A DNA stretch of 64,000 nucleotides from assembly GCF_019104725.1 (NCBI RefSeq), contig NZ_JAHRXF010000019.1:1-64000 (forward strand), in the 5' to 3' direction. Position 1 is the stretch's first letter; each line of letters opens with the position of its first letter. The notes beneath the pieces are model-generated. The model was given only the letters and a program-made list of their open reading frames with translations, had not been told where the DNA came from and searched no databases. The stretch is from Streptomyces corallincola. Its GTDB lineage: Bacteria; Actinomycetota; Actinomycetes; Streptomycetales; Streptomycetaceae. Below, in pieces: positions 9,076 to 17,344 of the stretch. The translations under genes were made by a program, and so were the position numbers.

Positions 9076-9315
9076 ATGACGGTTCCCCTGCCGACCGCCA
9101 CGACGCGCTGGCGCTGCACCCTCTGCGGCAACCTGACCCGGTTCGACGTGACCCGTTCCTCCCGTGTCGTGGAGTACGTTCACCTCGACCTCGCCGGGGA
9201 GCCCGGTGTGGAGGAGCGCGAGGTGGTCAGTGAGACCATCGAATCGGTCCGCTGCCGCTGGTGCAACGCGGTGGATCAGGTGGAACTGGTGGACAGGCCG
9301 GGCGCCGACTCCTGA
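9076..9315 (+). CDS. Small zinc-ribbon-like hypothetical protein
   Basis: A 79-residue protein with two CxxC pairs (CTLC near residue 15 and CRWC near residue 60) that would bind one metal ion, most likely zinc. The span between them contains YVHLDL and a run of Glu/Val. AAGGAG precedes the ATG at a good distance, and a TAGGGT-like -10 lies about 70 bases upstream (9005). It may be expressed with the following NYN-domain gene, 36 bases away. It is a typical conserved actinobacterial small protein with no assigned role. Confidence 0.8.
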   Translation: MTVPLPTATTRWRCTLCGNLTRFDVTRSSRVVEYVHLDLAGEPGVEEREVVSETIESVRCRWCNAVDQVELVDRPGADS

Positions 9316-9351
9316 GCGGAGCGGCCCCCGCGGACTAGTGGGGTGTGACGG

Positions 9352-10692
9352 ATGGCTCAGACCGCGAGCGGGCCGGGCGACGGCACCGCCGAGGTGCTCG
9401 ACCGTCCGCTGCCCGACGGCGTGCGGCGCCGGGTGGTGCAGATCGTCTCGGACGGCTTCGGCACCCTCACCGTCACCGAACTCCCGGCCCAGCTGCGGCA
9501 GTACGCCCGGTTCACCCCCACCCGGCGCGCCAAGTTCGCGGGCAACGCGATGGCGGCGGCGCTGGAGACCGACACGCTCTTCCGGCAGCGCATCGGGGAG
9601 AAGTTCCGCGAGGCACAGCCCGAACTCGCCGGGGCGCTCGACTCCGGCGCGCCGCCGCCCGCCGCCGACCCGCTGGACGTCGCGGCGGCTGCCTACGTGC
9701 TGCGCCCGGCGGGCTGGGTCAAGCTGGTCACCGCCGCCGGTGAGGAGGTGCAGCGGGCCGACGCCGAGCGCGCCGACGAGGAGAGCCGCGCCGAACTGGA
9801 CCGGCTCCGCGAGGAGGTGGCCCGCGCCCGCGAGCACACCCGCGCCGAGGCCGAGCGGCTGCGCGCCGAACTGGACGCGGCAAAACGGGAGGGCGAGGCG
9901 CTGCACCGCAAACTGCGGGCCGCGCTCAGCGACGTACGGCGCGGTGAGGCCGCGCTGCGCAAGGCGCACGCCGACGCCGAGACCGCGCGGACCGAGGGGC
10001 AGGCGCAGCTCTCCGCCGCCGAGAGCGAGTCCCGGCGGCTCAAGGCCCGCCTCGGGGAGTCCGAGGCCGCGCTGGAGGCCGCCCGGCGCGCCGCCCGCGA
10101 GGGCCGCAGCGTGGAGGACATGCGCGTACGGCTGCTGCTGGACACCCTGCTGGACGCCACCCAGGGGCTGCGCCGCGAGCTGGCGCTGCCGCCGGTCTCC
10201 GTGCGCCCCGCCGAGACCGTGGACGCCGTCGAGCCGGGCCGGATGACCCCGAAGGACATCGCCGCCCGCGCGCTGTCCGAGCACGACCCGGCGATCCTGG
10301 ACCAGTTGCTCGAACTCCCGCAGGCGCACCTGGTGGTGGACGGCTACAACGTCACCAAGACGGGCTATCCGCAGATGCCGCTGGAGAAGCAGCGCCTCCG
10401 GCTCCTCGGGCAGCTCTCCGCGCTCGCCGGGCGCACCCGCGCCGAGGTGACGTGCGTCTTCGACGGCGCCGAACTGGCCGCCCCGGTGCTGCTGGCGCCG
10501 CCGCGCGGGGTGCGGGTGCTGTTCTCCAAGCCCGGTGTCACCGCCGACGAGCTGATCCGCCAGCTGGTGCGCGCCGAACCGCCGGGCCGACCGGTGATCG
10601 TCGCCTCCACCGACCGCGAGGTCGCGGACGGCGTCGCGCGCGCCGGGGCCCGCCCGGTGGCCTCCGCGGTCCTTCTCAAGCGCCTGACCTGA
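9352..10692 (+). CDS. NYN-domain (YacP-like) putative RNA-binding/nuclease protein
   Basis: A 446-residue protein. The N-terminal third is globular, the middle (about residues 140-255) is a long charged Ala/Glu/Arg coiled coil, and the C-terminal 125 residues form a NYN/PIN-like domain. Acidic metal-binding positions are visible in VVDGYNVTK, CVFDGAE and ASTDREVADG. NYN domains of the YacP type are linked to RNA processing. The coiled coil suggests oligomerisation. The ATG at 9352 lacks a strong ribosome site, and the gene may be translated from the upstream transcript. Confidence 0.85.
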   Translation: MAQTASGPGDGTAEVLDRPLPDGVRRRVVQIVSDGFGTLTVTELPAQLRQYARFTPTRRAKFAGNAMAAALETDTLFRQRIGEKFREAQPELAGALDSGAPPPAADPLDVAAAAYVLRPAGWVKLVTAAGEEVQRADAERADEESRAELDRLREEVARAREHTRAEAERLRAELDAAKREGEALHRKLRAALSDVRRGEAALRKAHADAETARTEGQAQLSAAESESRRLKARLGESEAALEAARRAAREGRSVEDMRVRLLLDTLLDATQGLRRELALPPVSVRPAETVDAVEPGRMTPKDIAARALSEHDPAILDQLLELPQAHLVVDGYNVTKTGYPQMPLEKQRLRLLGQLSALAGRTRAEVTCVFDGAELAAPVLLAPPRGVRVLFSKPGVTADELIRQLVRAEPPGRPVIVASTDREVADGVARAGARPVASAVLLKRLT

Positions 10693-10740
10693 AGCGGGCG
10701 CCTGTCCTGAAGCGGGCGCCCGACCGGAAGCGGCGCCTCT
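10688..10740 (+). repeat. Degenerate 18-base tandem repeat at the NYN gene end
   Basis: About three units beginning CCTGAAGCGGGCGCC (10688, 10706, 10724), the first overlapping the stop codon of the NYN gene. The third unit has drifted. It is probably slippage with no function. Confidence 0.5.
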
Positions 10741-10917
10741 CCCGTGCTTGTCCTGAATACGGGATTCCTGTCCGGATTCCGTCCCTGAAGGCGCGACTCG
10801 ACCGCGCATGGTCCGAATTGCCCGAACCTTCACGCGACGTAGCGTCAATCGGACATCACCACACGTGAGTTATGTGCAAAGAATGCATTGCGTGAGCGGA
10901 TTTTTCGCCGCCGGGAT

Positions 10918-10947
10918 TTGAACTGATCACAACCAGGTCACTAGGGT
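10918..10947 (+). promoter_or_regulatory. Candidate promoter for the first NlpC/P60 gene
   Basis: TTGAAC (10918-10923) and TAGGGT (10942-10947), spaced by 18 bases, give a vegetative-like promoter and a short leader before the GTG at 11001. TGATCAC occurs twice nearby (10924 and 10971). The 10693-11000 interval holds no gene. I looked for a c-di-AMP (ydaO) riboswitch and did not see its conserved blocks. Confidence 0.5.
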
Positions 10948-11000
10948 CTGGGTTCGAACCTCCGAGCGGGTGATCACTCACAAGAAGGAGTTCGTACTCC

Positions 11001-12032
11001 GTGGCGTCCCATCGTCGATCCAAGCAGCCGAGCCGCACACGCGTGACCGTGCTGACCACAGCGGCAGCCGCCGCCGTCGTACTCAGCGCGAACGCGGCCA
11101 ACGCCGCCCCGAGCGCCAAGCCGGGGAAGGACGAGGTCAAGGCGAAGATCGACAACCTGTACGAGCAGGCCGAGCAGGCCACCGAGAAGTACAACGGCGC
11201 CAAGGAGAAGCAGCAGAAGCTGCAGAAGGAGATCTCCACGATCCAGGACAACGTCGCGCGGGGTCAGCAGGACCTCAACAAGCTGCGCGACGGCCTGGGT
11301 TCGCTCGCCAGCGCGCAGTACCGCTCCGGCGGCATCGACCCCTCGGTCCAGCTGTTCCTGTCGGCCGACCCGGACGACTACCTCGACAAGGCGTCCACGC
11401 TCGACCAGTTGAGCAGCCAGCAGGTCGAGGCGCTGAAGAAGATCCAGGACAAGCAGCGCGAACTCGCCCAGGAACGCGCCGAGGCCACCGAGAAACTCAA
11501 GGACCTCGACGCCACCCGCACCGAGCTGGGCAAGCAGAAGAAGACGGTCCAGGGCAAGCTCGCCGACGCGCAGCGGCTGCTCAACAGCATGACCGCCAAG
11601 GAGAAGGCCGACCTGGCCGCCCAGCAGGAGCGGGCCAGCCGGTCCTCCACCGAGCGCGTCGACCTCGGTGACACCCCGCCCGCCTCCGGCCGCGCCGCCG
11701 CCGCGTTCGCCGCCGCCCAGGGCCGCATCGGCTCCCCGTACGTCTACGGCGCCTCCGGCCCCTCCTCGTTCGACTGCTCGGGCCTGACCTCCTGGGCGTA
11801 CGCCCAGGCCGGTGTCTCCATCCCGCGCACCTCCGAGGCCCAGGCCACCATCGGCCCGCACCTCTCCATGAGCCAACTCCAGGTCGGCGACCTGGTGTTC
11901 TTCTACGGCGACCTGCACCACGTCGGCCTCTACGCGGGCAACGGCCAGGTGCTGCACGCCCCGCACACCGGCGCCGTCGTCCGCTACGAGGCGATCGGCA
12001 ACATGCCGTTCCAGTTCGGCGTCCGCGTCTGA
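11001..12032 (+). CDS. Secreted NlpC/P60 peptidoglycan endopeptidase
   Basis: A 343-residue protein with an N-terminal signal region (hydrophobic at residues 15-35, ending ANAANA-A), a long coiled-coil (about 45-200), and a C-terminal C40 peptidase domain. The catalytic Cys259 is in FDCSGLTSW and His307 in HHVGLY. Such enzymes cut D-Glu-DAP bonds in wall peptides. The coiled coil resembles RipA/CwlO-type inhibitory regions. The GTG is chosen for AAGGAG ten bases upstream. It is followed by a paralogue. Confidence 0.93.
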   Translation: MASHRRSKQPSRTRVTVLTTAAAAAVVLSANAANAAPSAKPGKDEVKAKIDNLYEQAEQATEKYNGAKEKQQKLQKEISTIQDNVARGQQDLNKLRDGLGSLASAQYRSGGIDPSVQLFLSADPDDYLDKASTLDQLSSQQVEALKKIQDKQRELAQERAEATEKLKDLDATRTELGKQKKTVQGKLADAQRLLNSMTAKEKADLAAQQERASRSSTERVDLGDTPPASGRAAAAFAAAQGRIGSPYVYGASGPSSFDCSGLTSWAYAQAGVSIPRTSEAQATIGPHLSMSQLQVGDLVFFYGDLHHVGLYAGNGQVLHAPHTGAVVRYEAIGNMPFQFGVRV

Positions 12033-12263
12033 CCCGCCGTACCCCGGAAATCCGTCGCCGCGACACGTCGGCGAGCGCCCGAACGGGCGAATCACGGTGA
12101 CCCGAACCGACTCCACGCCCCGCCGGTGACCTGCGTCAGCGACGGGGCGTCCGGTTTGCCCCCGCCACCGGGTCGTTGGCCCGCCCCCCTCCGCGGCGCT
12201 ACTGTCTGCCGCGTTTCCCCGGCGCCGGGGAAACGGCCGCAGTCCGCCAGCGGAAGGACATCC

Positions 12264-13274
12264 GTGGGGTCCCATCGCCGTTCCGCACCGTCCGGTCTCG
12301 ACCGGGGCACCGGTGCCGCCCTCTGCGCGCTGTCGGCCGCCGCCGCGGCCCTGGGCGCCGTACCGGCCGACGCCGCTCCCGGCGGCGGACGCGCCGAGGT
12401 GGACCGGCTCTACGCCGAGGCCGAGAGCGCCACCCAGGACTACGACCGGGCCGACGAACGCGCCGGAGTCCTGCGCCGCGAGATCCGGCAGGACCAGGAC
12501 CGCATCGCCCGGCAGCAGCAGCGCGTCAACGACCTGCGGGAATCGCTCGGTTCACTCGCCGGGGCCGAGTACCGCTCCGGCGGGGTGGACCCGGCCGTCG
12601 CGCTGTTCTTCTCCGCGCACCCCGACGACTACCTCGACAGGGCCACCGCCCTCGACCGGGTCGGGCAGCGGCAGGCCGGACGGCTCCGCGAACTCCGCTC
12701 CGCACTGCGCGGACTCGCCCAGGACCGCGCCGAGGCCGAGGACCGGCTCACCGACCTGGAGCGCAGCCGCAAGCAGGTGGCCGCCCACAAACGCACCGTC
12801 GAGGGCAAACTCGCCCGGGCCCAGCGGCTGCTCGCCGCACTGCCCGCCGCCGAACGCGACGCCTGGGGCCGCGCCTCCCGCTCCGGCCGGGACGCGCTCC
12901 CCGCGCCCAGCGGCGACGGCGCCCCCGACGCCCGCGCCGCCGCCGCGGTGGCCGCCGCCCGCACCGCCCTCGGCCGCCCCTACGTCTGGGGCGCCAACGG
13001 GCCCACCGGCTTCGACTGTTCCGGCCTCATGCAGTGGTCGTACGCCCACGCCGGGGTCCAGCTGCCCCGCACCTCCCAGGAGCAGCGCTCCGCGGGCCGC
13101 CGCGTCCCGCTCTCCGAGGCCCGCCCCGGCGACCTCGTCGTCTACCGCTCCGACGCCAGCCACGTCGGCATGTACGTCGGCCACGGCCAGGTCATCCACG
13201 CCCCCTATCCGGGCGCCCCGGTGCGCTACGACCCGGTCGGCATGATGCCGATCTCCTCGGTCACCCGTCCCTGA
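12264..13274 (+). CDS. Second NlpC/P60 endopeptidase (tandem paralogue)
   Basis: A 336-residue protein with the same layout as its upstream neighbour: a SHRRS N-terminus, signal region, coiled coil and C40 domain with Cys252 in FDCSGLMQW and His in SHVGMYV. The GTG at 12264 matches the neighbour's start context and has GGAAGGA upstream; the reading frame is open further back, but that part is not protein-like. The pair most likely arose by duplication. The coiled-coil is more Arg-rich than in the first copy, so partners may differ. Confidence 0.9.
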   Translation: MGSHRRSAPSGLDRGTGAALCALSAAAAALGAVPADAAPGGGRAEVDRLYAEAESATQDYDRADERAGVLRREIRQDQDRIARQQQRVNDLRESLGSLAGAEYRSGGVDPAVALFFSAHPDDYLDRATALDRVGQRQAGRLRELRSALRGLAQDRAEAEDRLTDLERSRKQVAAHKRTVEGKLARAQRLLAALPAAERDAWGRASRSGRDALPAPSGDGAPDARAAAAVAAARTALGRPYVWGANGPTGFDCSGLMQWSYAHAGVQLPRTSQEQRSAGRRVPLSEARPGDLVVYRSDASHVGMYVGHGQVIHAPYPGAPVRYDPVGMMPISSVTRP

Positions 13275-13301
13275 CCCGCACCCGGCCCGTACGATCGTCG
13301 A

Positions 13302-14498
13302 ATGGCCGGCAGCCGAGGTGCGCGACGGGCCGCGACCGCCGCGGCCCTCTGCGCCCTGCTCGCGCCCGTCCTCGCCGGGTGCGGCGGGCGCGCGGCGGCC
13401 GACCCCGCGCGCGGCGAGGTGCAGCGGCTCCTGGACCGCCGCTCCGCCGCCCTGCTCCGGCACGACGAGCACGCCTACGGCGACACCGGCACCCGCACCG
13501 GGTACGCCAGGCTCCACGCCCTGCCGCTGGTCTCCTGGACGTACCGGATCACCGCGCTGCGCCTGGACGGCTCCGACGCCACCGCCGACGCCGACCTCGG
13601 CTACCGGATCTCCGGCTACGACAGCGCCCCCATCGACGCCCGCCGCACCCTCACCCTGGCCCGCACCGCGAACGGCGGCTGGTACGTCACCGCCGACCGG
13701 CCCGCCTCCGGCGCCGGACAGCAGCTGTGGGACCAGGGCACCGTCACCGCCGTGCGCGGCAGCCACAGCCTGGTCCTGGGCGCCGGGCGGCCCGCCGCCG
13801 AGCTGCGCGCCTACGCCCGGCTCGCCGACCGCGCCGTCCCGGCCGTCTCCCGCGAGTGGGGCTCGCGCTGGCCCCGCCGGGTCGTCGTCCTGGTCCCCGC
13901 GACCCTTCAGGACATGGCCCGGCTGCTCGGCGCGCCCGCCTCCGACTACCGGGGCATCGCCGCCGTCACCACCGGCGAGGCGGGCGGCTCCGGGCGCACC
14001 CCGGCGGACCGGGTGGTCGTCAACCCCGAGGCGTACGCGCTCCTCGGCGACGTCGGCAAGCAGGTCGTGCTCACCCACGAGACCACCCATGTCGCCACCC
14101 GCGCCGACACCGGCCCCGCCACCCCGCTCTGGCTCTCCGAGGGCTACGCCGACTGGACCGGCTACCTCGCCACCGGCCGCACCCCCACCGAGGTCGCCCC
14201 CGAACTCGCCCGCGCCGTCCACGACGACCGCGAGCCCGAAACCCTGCCCGCCGACCGGGACTTCAGGTTCAGCAGCGACCCCGTGAAGCTCGCCCAGGCG
14301 TACGAGAGCGGCTGGCTGGCCTGCCGGATGATCGCCGACCGCTGGGGCGCCGACCGGCTCGGCGCCTTCTACCGCGCGGTCGGCACCCACCCGCGGCGCA
14401 CCGGTGCCGTCGAGGACGCGCTGCACTCCGTGCTGGACACCGACCAGCGGGCGTTCACCGCACAGTGGCGGGCCTACGTGCGGGAGCAACTGGGCTGA
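13302..14498 (+). CDS. Lipoprotein with gluzincin-like metalloprotease motif
   Basis: A 398-residue exported protein with a lipobox, VLAGC, giving lipid-modified Cys27. The C-terminal half carries HETTH (259-263) and a glutamate in WLSEGYADW (Glu280), spaced as in gluzincin HExxH-x16-E zinc peptidases. The N-terminal part has a repeat-like fold of unknown type. It follows the two NlpC/P60 genes by 27 bases, suggesting an envelope role. No substrate can be inferred. Confidence 0.85.
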   Translation: MAGSRGARRAATAAALCALLAPVLAGCGGRAAADPARGEVQRLLDRRSAALLRHDEHAYGDTGTRTGYARLHALPLVSWTYRITALRLDGSDATADADLGYRISGYDSAPIDARRTLTLARTANGGWYVTADRPASGAGQQLWDQGTVTAVRGSHSLVLGAGRPAAELRAYARLADRAVPAVSREWGSRWPRRVVVLVPATLQDMARLLGAPASDYRGIAAVTTGEAGGSGRTPADRVVVNPEAYALLGDVGKQVVLTHETTHVATRADTGPATPLWLSEGYADWTGYLATGRTPTEVAPELARAVHDDREPETLPADRDFRFSSDPVKLAQAYESGWLACRMIADRWGADRLGAFYRAVGTHPRRTGAVEDALHSVLDTDQRAFTAQWRAYVREQLG

Positions 14499-14528
14499 GC
14501 GGTACGGGACGTGCTCCCGCGCCCCACC

Positions 14529-15854
14529 TCAGACGGCCGGGGCGACCGCCGGACCCGCCACCGGCACCGTCGCCCGCCACAGCACGCGGGCCGACCACAG
14601 GCCCGCCGCGACCAGCAGCCCGTTCCGCAGGAACAGCAGGGTCAGCCCGTACGCGTCGCTCGCCACCACGTGCCCGAACCCGGAGGGGAACTCCAGCGCG
14701 GTCAGCGCGGTCGCGGCCAGCACCAGCAGGGCCGGGCCGCCCATCGCGCTCCCGGTGAAGCACAGGCAGACGGCGGCCAGCCCCAGCAGCCACAGCAGAT
14801 ACTGCGGGCTGATCACCCGGCTGGTCACCGTGGACAGCAGAACGGCGGTGAACGCCGCGTCCGCCAGCACCCGCGGGGTGAACCGGCGGGCCCGCAGCCG
14901 CCACAGCAGCAGCCAGCCGAACACCGCCCCGGTCAGCGCCAGCGCCAGCGTGCTCACCACGTCCACGTACGGGCCGACGAACTCGATCGAGCCGTAGTTC
15001 AGCAGCACCTGACCGGACCAGCCGAACCACCGGGCCACATGGAAGACCAGGCCGCCCAGCGACTCCACCTCCGTGCCCCGGTCCCGCTGGAAGGTGAGGA
15101 ACGCGAACGCGCCCGGCATGGCCAGCGTGAACACCAGCGCCGTCCCGGCCGCCGTCACCGCCGCCGACGCCCAGGCGCGCGGCTTGTCCGAGCCGAGCAG
15201 CAGCAGCACCGGCCACACCTTCAGCAGCGCGCCGAACGCGGCCAGCGCGCCCAGCAGCCTGGGGTGCCGGACGCCCGCGAGGAGAGCGGCCACCGCGACC
15301 GCCGTCACCATCAGGTCGTAGCGGGCGTAGCCGGTCGGGCCGAGCAGCGGCACGCCCGCGATCCAGAACCACACCCCGCGCCCGGAGCGGTCCGGGGCGC
15401 GGCCCGCGCGCAGCAGCATCACCAGCACGGCCAGGTCCGCGAGGGCCACCAGGACGACGAAGGCGTGCAGGTACGACAGGAACGGCAGCAGGCCGGGGGA
15501 GAGGACGGGGAGCGCGGCGGCGGGCGGGTACTGCCAGGTCACGTCCGCCAGCGGGAAGGTGCCGTGCCGGAGCACGTCGTACCAGCCCCGGTAGATCACC
15601 GAGACGTCCGAGGTGACGTCCACGCCGGGGACCGGCAGAACGCGCAGGACCATCAGGACGACGAGGACGCGCGTCGCGCACCAGGCGAGCGCGGCCGGGA
15701 CGACGCGGGGCCGCACCGGGGTCCCGGTCCCGGCCGCGCCGCCCGCCGTCCCCGGCGCGCCGGGTGCCGTGCCCCGCGGTGCTCCGGCCGTGGCGTCCAC
15801 CCCTGCCGTCGTGTCCACCCGTGCGTACCGTCCGTCCCGTGTCCCGAGCGTCAT
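14529..15854 (-). CDS. Polytopic glycosyltransferase (GT87-like mannosyltransferase)
   Basis: A 441-residue protein with about ten membrane helices and an early periplasmic loop with VDVTSDVSVIYRGWYD, typical of GT-C enzymes that use polyprenyl-phosphate sugars. I place the start at the ATG at 15854 (MTLGTRDGR); the longer open frame would overlap the divergent gene at 15922. It likely acts in lipoglycan or exported glycan synthesis alongside the adjacent GT4 gene. The acceptor is unknown. Confidence 0.8.
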   Translation of the reverse strand: MTLGTRDGRYARVDTTAGVDATAGAPRGTAPGAPGTAGGAAGTGTPVRPRVVPAALAWCATRVLVVLMVLRVLPVPGVDVTSDVSVIYRGWYDVLRHGTFPLADVTWQYPPAAALPVLSPGLLPFLSYLHAFVVLVALADLAVLVMLLRAGRAPDRSGRGVWFWIAGVPLLGPTGYARYDLMVTAVAVAALLAGVRHPRLLGALAAFGALLKVWPVLLLLGSDKPRAWASAAVTAAGTALVFTLAMPGAFAFLTFQRDRGTEVESLGGLVFHVARWFGWSGQVLLNYGSIEFVGPYVDVVSTLALALTGAVFGWLLLWRLRARRFTPRVLADAAFTAVLLSTVTSRVISPQYLLWLLGLAAVCLCFTGSAMGGPALLVLAATALTALEFPSGFGHVVASDAYGLTLLFLRNGLLVAAGLWSARVLWRATVPVAGPAVAPAV

Positions 15855-15921
15855 GGTGCCCGCGCCGCCGCGCGCGGGCGCGGAGGCGGGGCCGAAGGGC
15901 TGCCCGGTAGGGTCGGCCGCG

Positions 15922-17064
15922 ATGCACAAGACCTTGATCGTGACCAACGACTTCCCGCCCCGGCCGGGCGGCATCCAGGCGTTCCTGCACAACATGGCGC
16001 TGCGCCTGGACCCCGCGCGGCTGGTCGTCTACGCCTCGACCTGGAAGCGGGACGAGCCGCGCACCGGGGCCACGGCCGCGTTCGACGCCGAGCAGCCCTT
16101 CACCGTCGTCCGCGATCGTACGACGATGCTACTGCCCACTCCCGCCGTGACCCGGCGGGCCGTCGGGCTGCTCCGCGAACACGGGTGCACCTCCGTGTGG
16201 TTCGGGGCCGCCGCGCCGCTCGGCCTGATGGCACCCGCGCTGCGGGCGGCCGGGGCGGAGCGGCTGGTCGCCACGACCCACGGCCACGAGGCGGGGTGGG
16301 CGCAACTGCCCGCCGCCCGCCAACTGCTGCGGCGCATCGGGGAGTCCACGGACACGATGACCTACCTCGGGGAGTACACCCGGTCCCGGATCGCGGGCGC
16401 GCTGACTCCCGCCGCCGCCGGTCGGATGGTCCAACTGCCGCCCGGTGTCGATGAGAAGACCTTCCATCCCGGTTCCGGTGGCGCCGAGGTCCGGGCGCGG
16501 CTCGGGCTCACCGACCGGCCCGTCGTGGTGTGCGTCTCGCGGCTCGTGCCGCGCAAGGGGCAGGACACCCTGATCCGGGCCATGCCCGCGGTCCTCGCGT
16601 CCGTGCCGGACGCGGTGCTGCTGATCGTCGGCGGCGGGCCCTACGAGGCGGATCTGCGCCGCCTCGCCCACGACACCGGTGTCTCCGCCTCCGTCCGCTT
16701 CACCGGTGCCGTCCCCTGGGCCGACCTGCCCGCCCACTACGGTGCCGGTGACGTCTTCGCCATGCCCTGCCGCACCCGGCGGCGCGGTCTCGACGTCGAG
16801 GGTCTCGGCATCGTCTACCTGGAAGCCTCCGCCACCGGCCTCCCCGTCATCGCCGGTGACTCCGGCGGCGCCCCGGACGCGGTCCTCGACGGTGAGACCG
16901 GCTGGATCGTCCGCGGTTCCTCCCCCTCCGACTCCGCCGACCGCATCGTGACCCTCCTGGACGACGCCGAGCTGCGCCGCCGCATGGGCGCACGGGGACG
17001 CGCCTGGGTCGAGGAACGCTGGCGCTGGGATCTGCTCGCGGGGCGCCTGGAGGGGTTGCTGTAG
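15922..17064 (+). CDS. GT4-family glycosyltransferase (PimB-like)
   Basis: A 380-residue GT-B protein. The N-terminal FPPRPGGIQ acceptor loop, the second-domain VSRLVPRKGQD and the nucleotide-sugar motif GIVYLEASATGLPVIAGDSGG (read in two blocks) match retaining GT4 enzymes. Closest by pattern to phosphatidyl-myo-inositol mannosyltransferases such as PimB. Start at the ATG, as MHKTLIVTNDFPP is the family N-terminus. It diverges from the GT87-like gene, and the two may serve one mannolipid pathway. I did not assign a symbol because of the many paralogues in Streptomyces. Confidence 0.85.
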   Translation: MHKTLIVTNDFPPRPGGIQAFLHNMALRLDPARLVVYASTWKRDEPRTGATAAFDAEQPFTVVRDRTTMLLPTPAVTRRAVGLLREHGCTSVWFGAAAPLGLMAPALRAAGAERLVATTHGHEAGWAQLPAARQLLRRIGESTDTMTYLGEYTRSRIAGALTPAAAGRMVQLPPGVDEKTFHPGSGGAEVRARLGLTDRPVVVCVSRLVPRKGQDTLIRAMPAVLASVPDAVLLIVGGGPYEADLRRLAHDTGVSASVRFTGAVPWADLPAHYGAGDVFAMPCRTRRRGLDVEGLGIVYLEASATGLPVIAGDSGGAPDAVLDGETGWIVRGSSPSDSADRIVTLLDDAELRRRMGARGRAWVEERWRWDLLAGRLEGLL

Positions 17065-17071
17065 CCCCTTG

Positions 17072-17093
17072 AGGGGCGCGGGGAACTGCGCGA
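17072..17093 (+). repeat. 22-base intergenic repeat, copy 1 of 3
   Basis: Starts AGGGGCGCGGGG and ends AACTGCGCGA; identical to the copies at 17144 and 17297. I recall this motif as recurrent between genes in Streptomyces chromosomes. It follows the GT4 stop codon. Confidence 0.75.
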
Positions 17094-17143
17094 GCAACTC
17101 CGGTACGGGGTGCCGATGAAGCCGGGGCGCAGACCGACTCCCC

Positions 17144-17165
17144 AGGGGCGCGGGGAACTGCGCGA
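17144..17165 (+). repeat. 22-base intergenic repeat, copy 2 of 3
   Basis: Identical to copy 1. The bases around it (CCACGTACGACGTG) form a small palindrome just downstream. No gene lies in 17065-17344. Confidence 0.75.
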
Positions 17166-17296
17166 CCAGCCACGTACGACGTGCACGTGAGCGGCGTTGT
17201 TGCGGGCCGGGCGGGGCAACAGGCGCTGCTCGCTGGGAGGTGGCCGCCGCGCCCACCCGTGCCGCCCCTGGCGGCACGCCTGCCCGCAGCTCAGCC

Positions 17297-17318
17297 AGGG
17301 GCGCGGGGAACTGCGCGA
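17297..17318 (+). repeat. 22-base intergenic repeat, copy 3 of 3
   Basis: Identical to copies 1 and 2, preceded by CAGCC as in their flanks. It lies just before the converging acyl-CoA synthetase gene's end. Confidence 0.75.
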
Positions 17319-17344
17319 CTGGGGGCAGCGCCCGTTCCGGGGGG

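Noticed and set aside
10945..10975. GGGTTCGAACCTCC resembling a tRNA T-arm
   Set aside because: No acceptor stem, anticodon arm or CCA-proximal structure can be built around it, so it is a chance match in the NlpC/P60 leader.
10693..11000. Possible c-di-AMP (ydaO) riboswitch before the NlpC/P60 gene
   Set aside because: Such switches are common before streptomycete wall hydrolases, but I could not find the conserved blocks here.
14499..14528. Terminator between the lipoprotein and GT87 genes
   Set aside because: The gap is only 30 bases and no adequate stem is visible.
17065..17344. Could the three 22-base repeats be a CRISPR array?
   Set aside because: Spacing is irregular (72 and 153 bases), spacers are not unique inserts of constant length and no cas genes are nearby.
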